64,000 nucleotides of DNA from Eumeta japonica (lineage: Eukaryota; Arthropoda; Insecta; Lepidoptera; Psychidae), in assembly GCA_005406025.1 (NCBI GenBank), contig BGZK01000184.1, positions 496,001 through 560,000 of the forward strand, in the 5' to 3' direction. A program made the translations under genes and the position numbers. The notes beneath the pieces are model-generated. The model was not told the origin of the DNA, did not search any database, and saw nothing but the letters and a program-made list of their open reading frames with translations. This document shows, one piece after another, positions 46,821 to 59,490 of the stretch (the stretch's first letter is position 1; each line of letters begins with the position of its first letter).

Positions 46821-48594
46821 ACTGAAAACAAAAAAATTGCCAAAGTAAAGCCAATTAAATGGAAAGTAAAATAGCTATATGCCGTCAAAAAAAAACACTT
46901 TTCCAAACCAAATCAGAATTTAAAACACGTCATGTTTAATGTTTTGACCAGAAGTGGATACTTTAGCGACAATTTCTATGGAAAGTGGCCTCCTCGATGC
47001 GAACGCTAAAGCTGTTTAGGAGAGAGAAAGCATTTATTCGGCCGACGACTGATCTATCTGACGCTAAACTCGTTCTCCATTTAGCTGCTTAGAAAGGTCT
47101 TGACGGATTCGTTTCTGCACGCTTCAGTGCATTACAGAGGAGTTGTATACCTAATTTATAATGCGAGTCTCTTTCGAACCAAATAAGAAAACTATTCATG
47201 AATACGTTTTTGAACTGAACGAAGTGTAGAATACGACTATCGCTTCGTTAAATTAGAAACGTAAATAAAAAGAATATTAGAATGTACTGATTTAAATTAA
47301 GATGATACTATTGTTTAGTCCGTTTTCATTTTTAAATAAAGAGTTGATTTAAAATCTTACAGCTTGTTTATATGAATGATTATTAGTAATCGTGTTTTAT
47401 ACGATAAATAAAAATTATTGACAACTAAATATAAAAACTCTATTAAGTTAATTTCCATCGATATTAAGGAAATGTGAATATTAAATAGATTATTTTTATT
47501 TAATTACCATAAATAAGATAAATAAGTATTGTTTTTAATCACAAATAAATTAAATAACTAGCAGCATTTACGATCATCTGGATACGTAATAAAACCGCAA
47601 ACAACCCGTGTCTGCATATTATATAAGAGATAGTACTTACATACGAGAGTTGTTAATGACAGGAAAACAAGCGAAAAAAATAGCTTTTAGAATTTCCATT
47701 TGTCTGTTCGTATTGTTTGCACGCAAGCATCACAGAAACTATAGGCTGCACGAAATTTAACACAGATCTTCCACTTTCGTTTCTAAGGGTTCTGTTATAG
47801 AGGAAACGAAGAACAAGGGTGTATTATGTGCCTACACGAGCGGTCGTGGGCGAAAGCCCTTTTTAAATTCTAGTCATAAGTATTATGGTGTTGAACCATT
47901 CAAATGGACAATAAACAGTAAGCTGGATTAAATCGTCCAGCTGGCTCACACGGAATATGCAAATAAGTCCGGTCTCCGCAACTAAAGCCTGAATAAGTCA
48001 TTTAGCGTTTTCGCCCCATCGAAATAAATATTGCAAATAGACTACATAATTTCTCCGATCGCAGTCGCCGCGTGAGAAGTGGTCTCGCCCACGGCCTATC
48101 ACGGGACGTGGGATTAATGCGCTATAAATAATAAATAACGACACTACGAAAGCTTGTTACGTCACGTCGGCTCGGCTAATTGTAGGTTTCAATTCAGGCA
48201 AAAAAAAAAACAGCCCGCATAGGTATTGTATAGGTCAAAATAGGTACTAGATACTGCCTGTCTCTATAAATAAATGACCATTACAAAGAATAAAGTGATG
48301 ATAAAATAAAATGAAATTGGAATATATATATATAATAGTTTTGTACCCATACCACCCATATAAACATTTGATGTAAGTATTTAAGTAATTTTTAAACTTC
48401 ACAACGAAATAAGAAATAAAGGATTAGTATTTATTACAACCTCGATCGTCAAAATCATAATACAACCGTTTAGACCTTCTGTTGCTAAAAGGGACAACAC
48501 TGAAGTTTTGAGCAGTTTATTCGATAATATTTAATAAATGTTTAAGATCGATCATAATTTTAAAAATTTTATAACGAATCCATCACAAAAATGG
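46821..48594. other. Non-coding stretch with possible decayed repeat tail
   Basis: At 47690-47870, 'atttccatttgtctgttcgt' and 'gcgaaagccctttttaaatt' look like decayed LINE-tail text. A piece at 47935-48125 is moderately GC-rich ('gcagtcgccgcgtgagaagt'). No gene is seen. Confidence 0.45.
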
Positions 48595-48715
48595 ATCACG
48601 CCGACCACCTGCCGTTGACAGCGCTTTGCATAACGAAGTTTAATTTATAGTAACATCGACAGCGCGCCGCGGCCGCGTGGGCGGCGCTGTGTACGCAACT
48701 GTGTTAGCTCAGATT
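48595..48715. promoter_or_regulatory. CpG-rich patch
   Basis: 'agcgcgccgcggccgcgtgg' followed by 'gcggcgctgtgtacgc' forms a sharp CpG peak of about 45 bp inside moderately GC-rich DNA. No frame of note. Confidence 0.3.
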
Positions 48716-49694
48716 AGTCAAATAATCTATATTTGTCCTTTCGATTGTGATGGTAACGCGCGATGTCCTCTTAAAATTCTTTTGAGCTGTGAACAGGAAA
48801 ATTTTGAAAGCTTCCACTTTGATAGGGAATATTATTAAAGTAATAGCATATTTTATGGCTGACAAATTGGCAAAGTGCTATGTCTATATAAGTGAAGTAA
48901 TTCCAAGTATTAAAGAAATTCTTCTGATTAAAAAATTTTTTTCAACCGACAATAGACTTCAACATTGCAAAGGCATGAATTTCCTCTGTAAATGGTCAAG
49001 TAAAGTCAATATTTATTTAAAACAATGACAGCTGTGATATAACGAATATAGATCTATTTATTGTCGACGTTACTGCTGCAACATAATCACAAAATCGCAT
49101 CATAGTCACAACCTACCATCGGGTTGTCCGTATTAGGTGAGTTTGGGGTACTGGCGCATTAGAACCTATCCCTTATTGGTTCTAATAAATTTTTATTGGA
49201 GAGAAAAATTTCAATCCTACTCGGATAACACCACAGTATGCCGTAAATATCCGCGAATTATACGGTTACGATGTACGTCCGTCCAACCACTGTCGCGGTA
49301 CGCAAGCTAATCTACAGTGCAACGAACGAAACTCTGCCGCTCTGAATTGCCTGCCGATGATGCAATGCGTAGGTTCATCGCTCCCCAACAATTCCTTCTT
49401 CTCCCTCGCATTGCTATTTCAAGCCATTGAGATGCTATCGTGACTAACTTCAGGCTGCCGTCAGACCGGCGGCTAGTAACCATTAGATATGAACTATTTT
49501 ATAGCCCAAGGAGAGTTATAATGCCATGTAAATAAATGTGAGTAAGCGAGAAAACAATATAATCTTCTGGATCACACTGCGAGCTGTTCTAGCTGTTGTA
49601 ATATATTAAGCCCAGCTAGGATGCCTTCTAAATTTGCTGCATAATCTCCGATAGCCCGGCTATACAATTTGCACATGCTCGGCTTCAAAAGCTA
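48716..49694. other. Non-coding stretch
   Basis: A 79-codon plus frame at 48789-49028 has no domain. A mixed-composition piece at 49230-49480 carries no recognisable element. Confidence 0.5.
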
Positions 49695-50046
49695 TTGGTA
49701 AATTTTACATATTTTTTTAAATATTTTATGTCAGATTTTACTAGTTGTACTACAGAGCAAGTCTTTTCTAATGAAATGACTAAACAAGAATTATTATTAT
49801 TGGATAGTTCGAAAAAGGAGGATGATATACTAAATAATAATATTACATTAGCATCTATTGCAGGAAAAAAAGGAAAAACGACGCACATGTTACATGAAAA
49901 AATATAATTATTCACGTTACTTAGACAGCAAGTTCAAATTCTTCTTTGATTTTACAGATGAAGATCATATCCTGCCTTCCTACTGTGCTATGACGTTGTC
50001 CACACATACAGTTGGATATAAAAACTATAAAAAGCCCACAGTCTGA
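49695..50046 (+). pseudogene. Possible decayed coding fragment in two frames
   Basis: The first frame (49695-49907) reads 'TSCTTEQVFSNEMTKQEL' and 'LLLDSSKKEDDILNNN' and ends at 'THMLHEKI'. A second frame takes over exactly there and reads 'YSRYLDSKFKFFFDFTDEDH' and 'ILPSYCAMTLSTHTV' to 50046. The second part faintly resembles the start of GRAM domains (F-x-x-L/F-F...P/T-D-E-x-x-I/L...Y-x-C-A), which is speculative. The minus-strand frame over the same DNA shows that chance cannot be excluded. Confidence 0.25.
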
Positions 50047-52924
50047 CAACAGCGGCAGCCCAAATTGTAGTTTTCTGTCTAACGTTTTCGGCCTGACGCG
50101 GTCTTGTTTGAACTACAAAATAATTGATATCTATGTGATAGTTACTGGATACTAAGCTTTTGGTCCGACAGAAGCCTCAGCGGTAGTTTCGTGCGTTGTA
50201 CACGTAACACATACACGTACACCTATACACGTCTCGTCGTCTACGCCCGGACTGACGCTGTGCCGAGACCGCTGACCGGCCTCAGTGGTCGTACATGAAC
50301 TTGGATGCATCGCTGCCATCCTTACAGTGTATCTCAACTCGTTACCGTCGGTCTACCGCTACTCTCTCGATTCACATTTCGATTTACAAATTCGTATAGA
50401 TGCCTTTCTGTATTACGGCAGATCTCTTCAACTTATCAGATCCGTGGAACTACTGTTCTTCTAAAGAATATTCCCCCGGTTTATAAAGACAAAGGTACTA
50501 TGTCAAGTTAAAACTGATGATCGCAATTAACCGATCGTAGATTCAACCCACAAAATTCAAACTACGACATAAAGAGCGAGTAAGTGTAACCCTTCTTTGG
50601 TATTCTAACTTTGTCATATGCTGCTATGATAGTTTTCACGAGGAAAAGCGAATCCATTTCAACAACTTGCTAATGTAGTGCTATATCACACAGATTACCC
50701 ACCTGCTAGGTATTTTGCTTTAGAGTATAGTTTATAGGACAGACTTAAAGAAAAAACAGAATAGTTGTCTAAATTAACACGTGCATTACTGCATAAGGGC
50801 GGACCGAGCGACACCAAAATACATGTCACAAATTACGGCGTCCAAACGGAATCAAAATAAACTCAGTCAAGTTAGTTACATAGGGTACTAGTAGTCAGTC
50901 TAACCATTTTAATTTCGAGTAGTTACTGAGAAAAATCTCTCTCATATAGACAGCCACCGAAAAAAAAAACGGAACATCTTCATAAATGTGATAATAGTGC
51001 CATATTTTCTATTTTGGAAAAAACAATAGAGCCAATAACATTTTTTGGAAAAAATATTAGATATTTATTATTTGTAGATAACACTGTATCACAGCAGTTT
51101 TCGTTTGTCTTTCTAAGATTTTTCAGATAAATTTGACAGGCCTCTTTGCATGGAGAGCTGATAAAGATGATCACTTTGTACGAGATTAAGGTACTTGATT
51201 TCAAACAATGAACTGGGTTCACATCCCACCTATATTAGTTCTGTGGTGAACCCTCGGCAGGAAGCAATGCAGGTAGATGTGTCTTAGCAAAACTATTGCG
51301 GGCTAAAGCTGCCTTAGGAATGTAACGCTGTGCACTTCCTAAACGGCGTCCGCGCATCCATATATCAGACATTCACTCTTGTGGGGGTAATAAAAATTAT
51401 CCCGTTACTTGGGAAGTTCCTACAATAAAAACTTATATTAGACAGAAGAAGATTTACTGGTTATAATATTTCTTTAAAAGAAATTCGGTTTACACAATGC
51501 TTGTCCTAACGTTTTTCCAATCATAAAAAGTATACTCACAATTTTTTGTATTTGAAAAAGTAATCTTTTATACGACACAAGTAACAGATGACATATCAAT
51601 CTAACGAAGGATTGAATGACATTGATATTCATAAACAGATGCTTTAAATTTCTTCTTTTCTATGTTCCGTCGACTGAATCGAGTTATAAATGCAAAAAGT
51701 TGTTTTATTTTTAATCAAAATAAATTATGGAACCATCAGAATAATATTACGATATCTCGTTCAGAAGCTACTGTCAAATTACCATTTTATGAGGGAAATA
51801 TTCAAATTTACTAGTATACACCGATGTTCATTTTGAGGTGTTACAACACTTATTCAAAGCAAAAATTATACATAACACATTTACAGTTAATTTTTATTTC
51901 AGTAGCAAAAATAAATTATTTAAATTAAATTAAAAGTGCTGCCTTAATTAAGCTAACAATCTATCACGCGCCGGCCTATTTTTTATCTTATATTTTTATA
52001 TTAATTTATCTTAGTAAGAACTATTAGCAGTAGATGGTACTCGATAAGCTCAATATCTTAACGTCATCAAAGCCTGTAGATGACGCTAATGCCTTTTTCA
52101 TTCGCTTTTATAATTCTAGACAATATATCCTGAAATATGTAGGTAATTACTACACAAAATAACAGTAGGTGTGTACCACGCGATGAATATATTATTTCCT
52201 AGTATTTGGGTGGTTAATATAGCTTATATCGTGGTAATAAGCATTACTATATAACACAATATTATTTTGTTCGGAGAGTTATTTTATCTCTGTGCAATAA
52301 CAATAAGTTTAAAGCTTTATTTAAGTATGATGACCTTAATCTGGCTAGTCGCGCTATTAATATTTAACTGCATAATTTACCCACTACGACTACGAGTGAT
52401 GACTCAATGATTATCATAGGTGAAGGCACTCAGTAACCCGATCCGCGGTATGACAGGCAGAAATATCACGCCTGTTCGCGCATGCGTATTCGAAACGTGA
52501 GGTTCCCGCATTACGATCGAACGGCACAACAAAATTACTATTCTGCACATGTTGACGTTTTATGTTAGCTTGAGTTGTTTACGTTGTTCGGTACATTCGA
52601 AAATTGTCGGTGTAAATGTTTCAATAGAAGTTGTAAAGTCCATGATTCTCATGTGATTTTCAGTGTCCCATGGATAGAAAAATAAATGAATGTTAAAAAA
52701 ATAAAAACAAGCATTTATATTGTTAAAAAAAAAAAACTAAAAATAAACTTATCTCGATTAGAAACAAGCCATTTTCTACATTTTAGCCTTTGATCGACAT
52801 TAAAATACTTTCTTTTTTTTTTGAAACCACTGTATTACCAGAATAAAAGCGTGTTACATTTGACAGAAAGAAAGATAAGAAGAGCAAGCACATAATAATA
52901 AAATTCCGCAAATTAATATCTCAC
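50047..52924. other. Non-coding stretch
   Basis: Mixed composition at 50160-50400 ('cgtctcgtcgtctacgcccg') with opposite-strand 61-68 codon frames that look like chance. Around 51190-51400, 'ctgggttcacatcccacc' has a B-box-like core and could be a decayed SINE, but no A box is convincing. The rest is AT-rich. Confidence 0.45.
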
Positions 52925-53390
52925 ACAATAGAATGTGCTATTCACCATGGAGGAGTTCCCTCGCAGGAATCTAACCTTGGATGTAGCAGCGATTTCATGA
53001 TAAGGTTTAAAACAGACTATCACAATTTAATGCATATTCATTTCATGTCTGTCCTAAAAGCTGTTGAAGAGTTTCTTCGCCAACCCTGGGTACAGCAGCC
53101 ATGTGGTGACGATTTTTAGAAGAGGCTATCGCATTTAAATGCATATAGAAAATCTCGTGTGTGTGCTGTTCTTCGTCTTAGAGTTCCACTATCTACCTCG
53201 TGACTCCACTATCAGATCAGCTCGCCAGTGCCATATTATTACATTGTCATCCGACTTACATATGAATGGAAACTTTCAGGCTAATCGGCCAAGACTGAAG
53301 GTGGTCTAAATGTAAATATATTCACTCGCAAGATTCGATTAATTACATCGGGACTGGTGAAATTAATAAAAGCTTGTAAAACAGTTTCCA
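52925..53390 (+). mobile_element. CR1/Zenon-like LINE 3' end (decayed)
   Basis: The 3' part reads 'ccactatcagatcagctcgc', 'attgtcatccgacttacata', 'tgaatggaaactttcaggct', 'aatcggccaagactgaaggt' and 'actcgcaagattcgattaat', ending near 'taaaagcttgtaa'. These words in this order are the 3' untranslated region of a common lepidopteran non-LTR element. The upstream part (52925-53150) holds two loosely similar blocks with 'gaggagttccctcgcaggaa' and 'gaagagtttcttcgccaacc', probably decayed coding end sequence. A 63-codon minus frame across it is spurious. Confidence 0.6.
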
Positions 53391-54579
53391 AACTTACAAA
53401 TATGAGTACATATACAAATATCAATATAAAACAAAAATCGATTGGATAGAGAGCCAGGCATTTTATATACATTAAGAGACCATTTGCACCGCTGACGGTA
53501 TAATTTCATCTTATAATTAGTGTGTATTTATTATAATGCGAGATCAGCGTGAATTTAATTACATACCTACATAAAATAAACATAGATAGTATTGGGCGAC
53601 GTATAGTGGGCAGCTCTGAGACAACCTAAACTCAGAAATCACTCTGAAACTCGTTTACAAAATGACAGTCGAATCACTAACTTCATAAAGAAAACGTTTA
53701 ATACTGAAAAAAGTTATTTTCCCGCTCCACTGAACGATTTACGGAGCGTGTACCCTCAATTAATCGCACTAATTGCTGTCAATTCATTTCAAGAAATCGC
53801 TTCTCATTGAGCAATCTGTCGCTAAGAAAGAGAATCTCTAACTCTGACATAATTCAAACTCAAAAGTGTGCGTTAAAAAAATAATTAAACCTAATAAATA
53901 CAAAAATTACAAATAATTTAAAATTACAGTTTGAATAAATGGAGTTTATATAACATAACACTCGAAAAAATATTTAGATATAAGTAATCTATATGAATAC
54001 GGAAGTTAGATGTCTGTGGGATTGAGTATTTTGTATTTTATTTTCTAATCATAATATTTATGAGGCTATCCAGAAAACTAATATCTCACGAGAAATAATA
54101 TTTATCAGTAGATAATTTTATAAATTGTTATTTGGTTATAAACAGATGCCGCCGGGATGGAGTATCTTTTTCATCTCATCTGCTAATAGATGACTACACC
54201 TTGCGTAGTCTACATGTTTTTTGACTCTCGCCTTACAGACATTCTAAATACCTAGACCGACAATAATCAAGATATTACGTAGTTATCATTAAAATAATTA
54301 TTAATATTCGTGAATTTCAACTTGATTTACGATTTTATAAAAGATTTGAACCATTAAAAGTACCTCCATATACGCAATTCACAGAAAAAAGCCAAGCACC
54401 ATATCAATCTCAATACAACATTTCACAATCGCGAAAATTATTTCGGAGCATAACATTTTAACACTAATAAACGCTCTTTACAAATCTGACCCAAATCACT
54501 AATTCATAGCCATTTTCGCCTTCACGCCCCCTATCTGTAAAGTTGAAACATCATAATTTTGAGTAATAACCCAATAATG
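53391..54579. other. AT-rich non-coding stretch
   Basis: No gene or named repeat is seen. Confidence 0.6.
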
Positions 54580-54725
54580 GACCGTTAGCGCTCGGTAGCG
54601 AAGCGTGAGCGATAATATCGAGATAACTTCGCGAACGGTACGGATTGCGATAGATCGTTTATCAAAAATCGCCGGTACCTACGAGGAATTCATTTCGGAA
54701 TTCCTCGACGTCATCGGCTAACCAC
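54580..54725. promoter_or_regulatory. GC-richer patch with hairpin
   Basis: Contains 'gttagcgctcggtagcgaag' and 'acttcgcgaacggtacgga'. A 10-bp hairpin cgaggaattc/gaattcctcg lies at 54682-54691 and 54698-54707. It is followed by 'cgtcatcggctaaccacgcc'. A candidate conserved element by composition. Confidence 0.3.
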
Positions 54726-55214
54726 GCCCACTGTATTGTGTAAAGAGTAGGCATATCTCCTATTCGAAAACCTTTCAACATAACATAGGATTAAAATTTT
54801 AATGCCTTACTTATATTTTTCTTCCTTTTCTATTTTCTTTTATTAATGAATTTTAAGGAAAACTATTTATTTTAATTGTTTGTCCAAATAGAACCTATTC
54901 AAAATATGTACGATTTCATTGCTTTCTACAATTTAAAACAGCAAGCGAAACCGAATACAAAGCTAGTTTTAAGATACAAGCATAGACATGTTCGTATATA
55001 ACCCCAAAGTTTTAAGAATTCATAAACGGTCTCTTTAAAAATATTAAAGAACGTAAGAGGTCGGTATTCTGCTTTTGATATTAACTTTGATATTACGTAT
55101 GTGACATTCATATGTTATACAAATTCATCTTACAACAATCGAACGGTTTCAACTACATCACAATTCCACGAAGAATACGTGAACTACAGTAAAAACGTAC
55201 ACTTTGAACGGTGA
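54726..55214. other. AT-rich non-coding stretch
   Basis: No gene is seen. A 61-codon minus frame at 54926-55111 shows nothing recognisable. Confidence 0.6.
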
Positions 55215-55345
55215 ACTCGTTCATTTCGGCGAAACGTGTTTTCGAAGGGCCCGCACTCGCCGGCGGCCGGGCCGACCAGTTTCCCGATAACGGTTTAAGT
55301 CGTGCCCGTTTCAGCGCCGCGGCCTGTGCGAAATCGATGATTTAC
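55215..55345. promoter_or_regulatory. CpG-rich patch
   Basis: 'gaagggcccgcactcgccgg' and 'cggccgggccgaccagtttc', then 'tcagcgccgcggcctgtgcg'. A 104-codon plus frame (55211-55525) starts here, but its second half runs through AT-rich DNA with no domain, so I do not call it a gene. Confidence 0.3.
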
Positions 55346-56032
55346 ATTGCCTTTTTTTTTATTTTTAAATTAAACTCACGGAGTTTCCATCACTGTTTTA
55401 TTGGATATAGAATTTGCAGGCATCTTTTGGGGCTCCGCAAAAATGCTTCCCCATGCAACGCGAAGTCCGGTAACAACACCGCGTGTTCAATTCGCTTTTT
55501 CACTTTGACTCCTGGCGAAGCTTAAAAAGCCTCAATTGAATGTTTTTAATGGGTAAAAATCGAATATACCCGGGCTTTAGGTCGCATCTTTCATCGTAAG
55601 ATATTTTCATTTTCTGCGCATCGGAAGAAAAAATACGGAACCCTGTTACCTACATTCCGATGACCGGTCTGGTGTCAAAGTTAATTTGAATGACCGCTTT
55701 AAGTCACAGACTTAAAATAAACGTCAGTTACTTTTATACGAACTTACGAAATCATTGGAATATATTTGAGAATACACAGCTTTTGAGTGACGTGACAACG
55801 TCTTAAATTAGGTTGCCACTTTGAAAAGTGTAACGCTCGGTAACGTAACGATGAGTCACCGAACGAGAGTCTGCCGAATGCCTTGCGTCTCTCCCACTCA
55901 ACTATGATCGGTCTGCCGCGCGCGCAGAGAATTATTTGCAAATGTATTGCAAGTTATTGTATGTATATTTGTATATAAATACGTATGTATGTGGTAAAAA
56001 TAAAATTTTGTTAATATGAAATTCAGTGCGAG
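55346..56032. other. Non-coding stretch
   Basis: 'gaaaaaatacggaaccctgt' near 55627-55646 resembles the 'ggaaccc' repeat edge but is isolated. Mixed composition at 55785-55930 has no recognisable content. Confidence 0.5.
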
Positions 56033-56091
56033 ATTCTTTGTATAAATTAATGTTTTAAATATAATTCTTTGTATAAATAAATGTTTTAAAT
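56033..56091. repeat. Tandem pair of 28-bp units
   Basis: Units at 56033-56060 and 56064-56091 both start attctttgtataaat and end aatgttttaaat, with one mismatch. The second carries aataaa. Confidence 0.85.
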
Positions 56092-56614
56092 TGTTACTAT
56101 TATTTCATCCTTCTTCCTACTATACGAATGAATATTCACATTAAAATGATTTTACCATTCAAAGTCGTTGTCACGTAAAACTTTCGCCCGTATACCGATT
56201 TTACAGGCAACCAAATTTTGACGTGTCCACTTTGAATGTACCTAAATTCAACGTAATTTGACTTATGATAATGACGACAAGAAAAATAAGAATTACACTT
56301 AGCTTTTGGTTTATTATATTTGAATGAATACACAGCCATTAAACTGAGTTTTTTTTTAGAACTACCATTAAACTGAAGGTTTTAAATTTTATTGAATGCA
56401 AATTATTCAGTAAAATGAAACGTAATTTAATTTTATATACACCACGAATTTAGATTTCCTCGGTTCTCATTTAGAAATTAGGTGGAAATATTATAATTAC
56501 TATTTATTAAACTTAAATAATTATGTGTGAAATGATAAGTTGAATACATACATTATTAATATTAAGTTATGTCAACCGATCAGTTTTTCTTTAAAAACAT
56601 CTGAGGTACTAAAC
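56092..56614. other. AT-rich non-coding stretch
   Basis: No gene is seen. A 67-codon minus frame (56136-56339) lacks any motif. Confidence 0.6.
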
Positions 56615-56890
56615 CTTGGTTGAGTCAGTTTAATTCCGACTTTTCCATTCTTTATAAATACCAGCTTTTCGTCCGCACTTCCACTCGCATAGATATGGAA
56701 TGTATTTCTTCATATCGATCTATCAATCCCTATTTCAGTCCCGTTCTCAAATTTAGTCCCAGTTTCAGTTTTTATTCTGCTCTCCAATACAAATACAGTC
56801 TGTATTATTAGGTAATAATGTAGCTTTTTGCCTATGAAAGAATTTTTAGAATCAGTTCAATAGTTCAATACGTACAAATACACAAAAGAA
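56615..56890 (+). repeat. Dispersed C/T-rich repeat, copy 4
   Basis: Recurrent words ('ctatttcagtcccgttctca', 'aatttagtcccagtttcagt') are followed by 'tgcctatgaaagaattttta' and 'gaatcagttcaatagttcaa'. That gives the same order, array then 'gaaagaatttttNNaatc(g/a)gt', as the copy at 17.8-18.1 kb. Confidence 0.6.
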
Positions 56891-57926
56891 GTCGGGAACA
56901 AATGTTAGTTCTTGGTTTTCACAAACATTAGTGATCGCGCGCACAACGTCAAAGTTTCAACACAATCCGACAAACGATGCACGAATGCATAGGAAACTAA
57001 CTCACAGATTTTCATTCTTATATGTAGATGTAGACGGAAATGGAGAGGAGAAGAAATGTAGCCATTTGAGAATGGCAGTAAATGTAAGTTTTGATTATAT
57101 TATAATTTTAATTAATATCCTACACAGTTCAAGCAGAAATATCCATGCAGGTTTCACTGGAATCACTTTTTAGTCACAGAGTTGACGGATCAATTTTATA
57201 ACTGTTGATATCCGATAAAAATATAAAAAAAAAAACTGTAATTTTGTACGAATATTGCAAATCCATGAAAAATTAAATATAACGTATTGACCCAACCGAC
57301 TACATAGATACTACGTTATGTATTGAATCATAAACGTACCTAACAAGTTTTACATTAGCATTCCCTATCTTCGTGCGTGCACGCAAAAGACAAATACCTA
57401 TGTAATTCCCTGAACGCACGCCAACGAGAACTGTCCGTATAAGGATGCGAGCCGATGAGAATTCTGTAATGCGCGTATTGAATATGATTCCATTTTAGAC
57501 CAGAATTATCATAGCTTTATTTACTTAACGTCCATATAATTTACATATTATTAAATAACACAATGTAGAACACTTGTTATTAATATTTAAAAATACGGTA
57601 TGTAATTAATAAGATAAGAACGTATAGATGTAGATATATAGAACATTTAATAAACAATAAGAAATAAAACCACTTCTATTCGATCGGTTGGTATATTTCT
57701 TATTAATAAGGATTGCAGTCTAGTTATTTCAATCCTAGCAATCATTATCATCTTCAAGCCAACTCCGAGCCGTTATATAGCTGTTACTATCATAAAGGCA
57801 AGAAGCAAAAATTTTCATCATTTTGGAGCGGGCAGTTTTGTATATAATTCCGTGACACTTTAATGAAATTTAAAAGTTTAGGTAATACGCCACATTAATT
57901 TTTGATAATGCATAACACATCCCATT
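56891..57926. other. Non-coding stretch
   Basis: An 80-codon plus frame at 56931-57173 contains 'LYVDVDGNGEEKKCSHLRM' and meets gtaagt at about 57085. The acceptor side (ctaactcacag) lacks a pyrimidine tract, so it is not called as an exon. The rest is AT-rich. Confidence 0.45.
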
Positions 57927-57968
57927 TACGTACGTACGACGTACGACGTACGACACGTACACGTGTTA
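57927..57968. repeat. Palindromic CGTACGA tandem tract
   Basis: Three overlapping copies of cgtacga follow tacgtacgta, then 'cacgtacacgtgtta'. Each unit contains the self-complementary cgtacg, so many local palindromes overlap. Confidence 0.8.
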
Positions 57969-58691
57969 CCTTTTTTTCATGTTTCCTATATTTTTTTATA
58001 TTCTCCATACAACCTACAAAAAATTGATGAAGATTATAATGATTGCAATTGAGAATTACTATAGAAGTAAAACTACCGTATCCAAAAATAATAAACTACT
58101 AATTTCTAGATCCTACCGTTAAAGCTCCTGGAGAAAGGAGTCAATAAGTGCTAGCCCCGGTTTATTATAGGCTCATAGGCTCATATATAGGCTTATAGTA
58201 TCGTATCTATTGTTTTGAAGCTCGTGGTTTTGTAAGCTCGAAGGATTTATTTTGCATTATTATTTCAATATGTTCACATTTTATTAATTACATTTTAATA
58301 TATTTAGAATTTACAGCTATTCAATTTTCCTACTCACAACTGCTGAAGAATCACCTTTAAAGTACTTTTGATTTAAGATTTATTACGGATATGGATTACA
58401 GCATAGTAATGTCAAAGTTATAAACCTAGTACTAAACCTCATCCGTCAAATTATTGCTTCACTCGATATTGCCTGAATGTACTATTTTAACTATTAATGT
58501 ATACATCTCAATTTAAGATATGTGCGTCATAGTTACAATTATGTATAGTCAGTTAAGGATCGCGAACTCGTGATAAAGCCTTAACTCAAAAAAAGCACCC
58601 AATGGTACGAGAAGAACTCCTTACCGGCATAATTATGACACCATCAACTTCAGGAAGATCATCGGAAGTACTGTAGCTGGGTCTGCGGACG
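57969..58691. other. AT-rich non-coding stretch
   Basis: A loose tandem 'ataggctcataggctcatat' then 'ataggcttatag' lies at about 58166-58199. No gene is seen. Confidence 0.55.
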
Positions 58692-59114
58692 GTGAGCGTG
58701 AACGATAATGCGGTAGGTGATGCAATATACCGTGCTAAATTATTCTCGCAAGAATGCGGTTCTGCTATTGCGAGCGCTGTAATTTACTTAAATTTACCTT
58801 CGTTTCTGCCAATCATGTTCCACATGTGGACGACATTTAGAATTGGAATGGAACTATTAATTCATGAATATTGCGTGGAATTGGAAATATATATTGATGT
58901 TGTTTTGTCAAAATTTTTACAAGTGTTACAATCAAATTATCAAGCAAATCAAGCTGTTAAAATTGGTTTCTCTATTTTGTTCACAATGACAAATAGGGAA
59001 ATTGAAACCAGTTATGGTGGAAGAGGAACTCCAGCATCCAGGAAACGAAAGGACATTTACAATTGTACTAAATTTAAATCAAAGGGATGTAACGTCACAC
59101 TTTATAAATTTTAA
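58692..59114 (+). CDS. Unrecognised 140-codon open frame, doubtful
   Basis: It is the longest open frame in the window. The predicted product starts with an ordinary soluble stretch ('DAIYRAKLFSQECGSAIASA'), has a hydrophobic middle ('VIYLNLPSFLPIMFHMW') and ends with a basic, polar tail ('GGRGTPASRKRKDIYNCTKF'). The start used here is GTG/ATG-ambiguous (gtgagcgtgaacgataatg), and no start-codon consensus or splice sites are evident. A frame of this length is close to the longest expected by chance in 64 kb of DNA this AT-rich. No family is recognised. It may be chance, a decayed gene or part of a transposon. Confidence 0.2.
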   Translation: MSVNDNAVGDAIYRAKLFSQECGSAIASAVIYLNLPSFLPIMFHMWTTFRIGMELLIHEYCVELEIYIDVVLSKFLQVLQSNYQANQAVKIGFSILFTMTNREIETSYGGRGTPASRKRKDIYNCTKFKSKGCNVTLYKF

Positions 59115-59389
59115 ATATTTTATCTAAAATCATGTCAGCACAAATATCTGTTTGAATGATGAATTCATATTGTACTAAAAATTAATTTGCTTACGCACAT
59201 AGTCCAGCGACTAATCTAGTCCCCTAATTACTATTGAAAACCTAAAGATTGTGGATTATATCTAAAAATTTAGGAAGAAATTGTACTGAAAATTATTTTT
59301 CGAATTTTAATTTTTTTGTGCTTACATATATGTATGGCGGTTCATACAACGCACCTGCTTGTAGATTTTCATCAGAATCAATGAAAAAA
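59115..59389. other. AT-rich non-coding stretch
   Basis: Possibly the decayed inner part of the minus-strand repeat that follows. No gene is seen. Confidence 0.5.
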
Positions 59390-59490
59390 TGGCGGTGTTG
59401 TAAGCTTATACAGACAGACAAACAGATGGACAGACGGACGTGGCGAAACTATAAGGGTTCTGTTTTGTCCTTGGCAGAGAACCCTAAAAA
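59390..59490 (-). repeat. Edge of the 'ggaaccc' repeat family, minus strand
   Basis: The reverse complement reads 'agaacccttatagtttcgcc' and 'acgtccgtctgtccatctgt', then 'ttgtctgtctgtataagc'. This is the same edge as the plus-strand copy at 43.57 kb. An 86-codon plus frame through it is an artefact. Confidence 0.7.

Noticed and set aside
51190..51400. B-box-like gggttcacatccc suggesting a SINE
   Set aside because: No convincing A box at the right spacing and no recognisable body.
56931..57173. 80-codon frame meeting gtaagt near 57085
   Set aside because: No pyrimidine tract at the acceptor side. gtaagt occurs many times in the window by chance.
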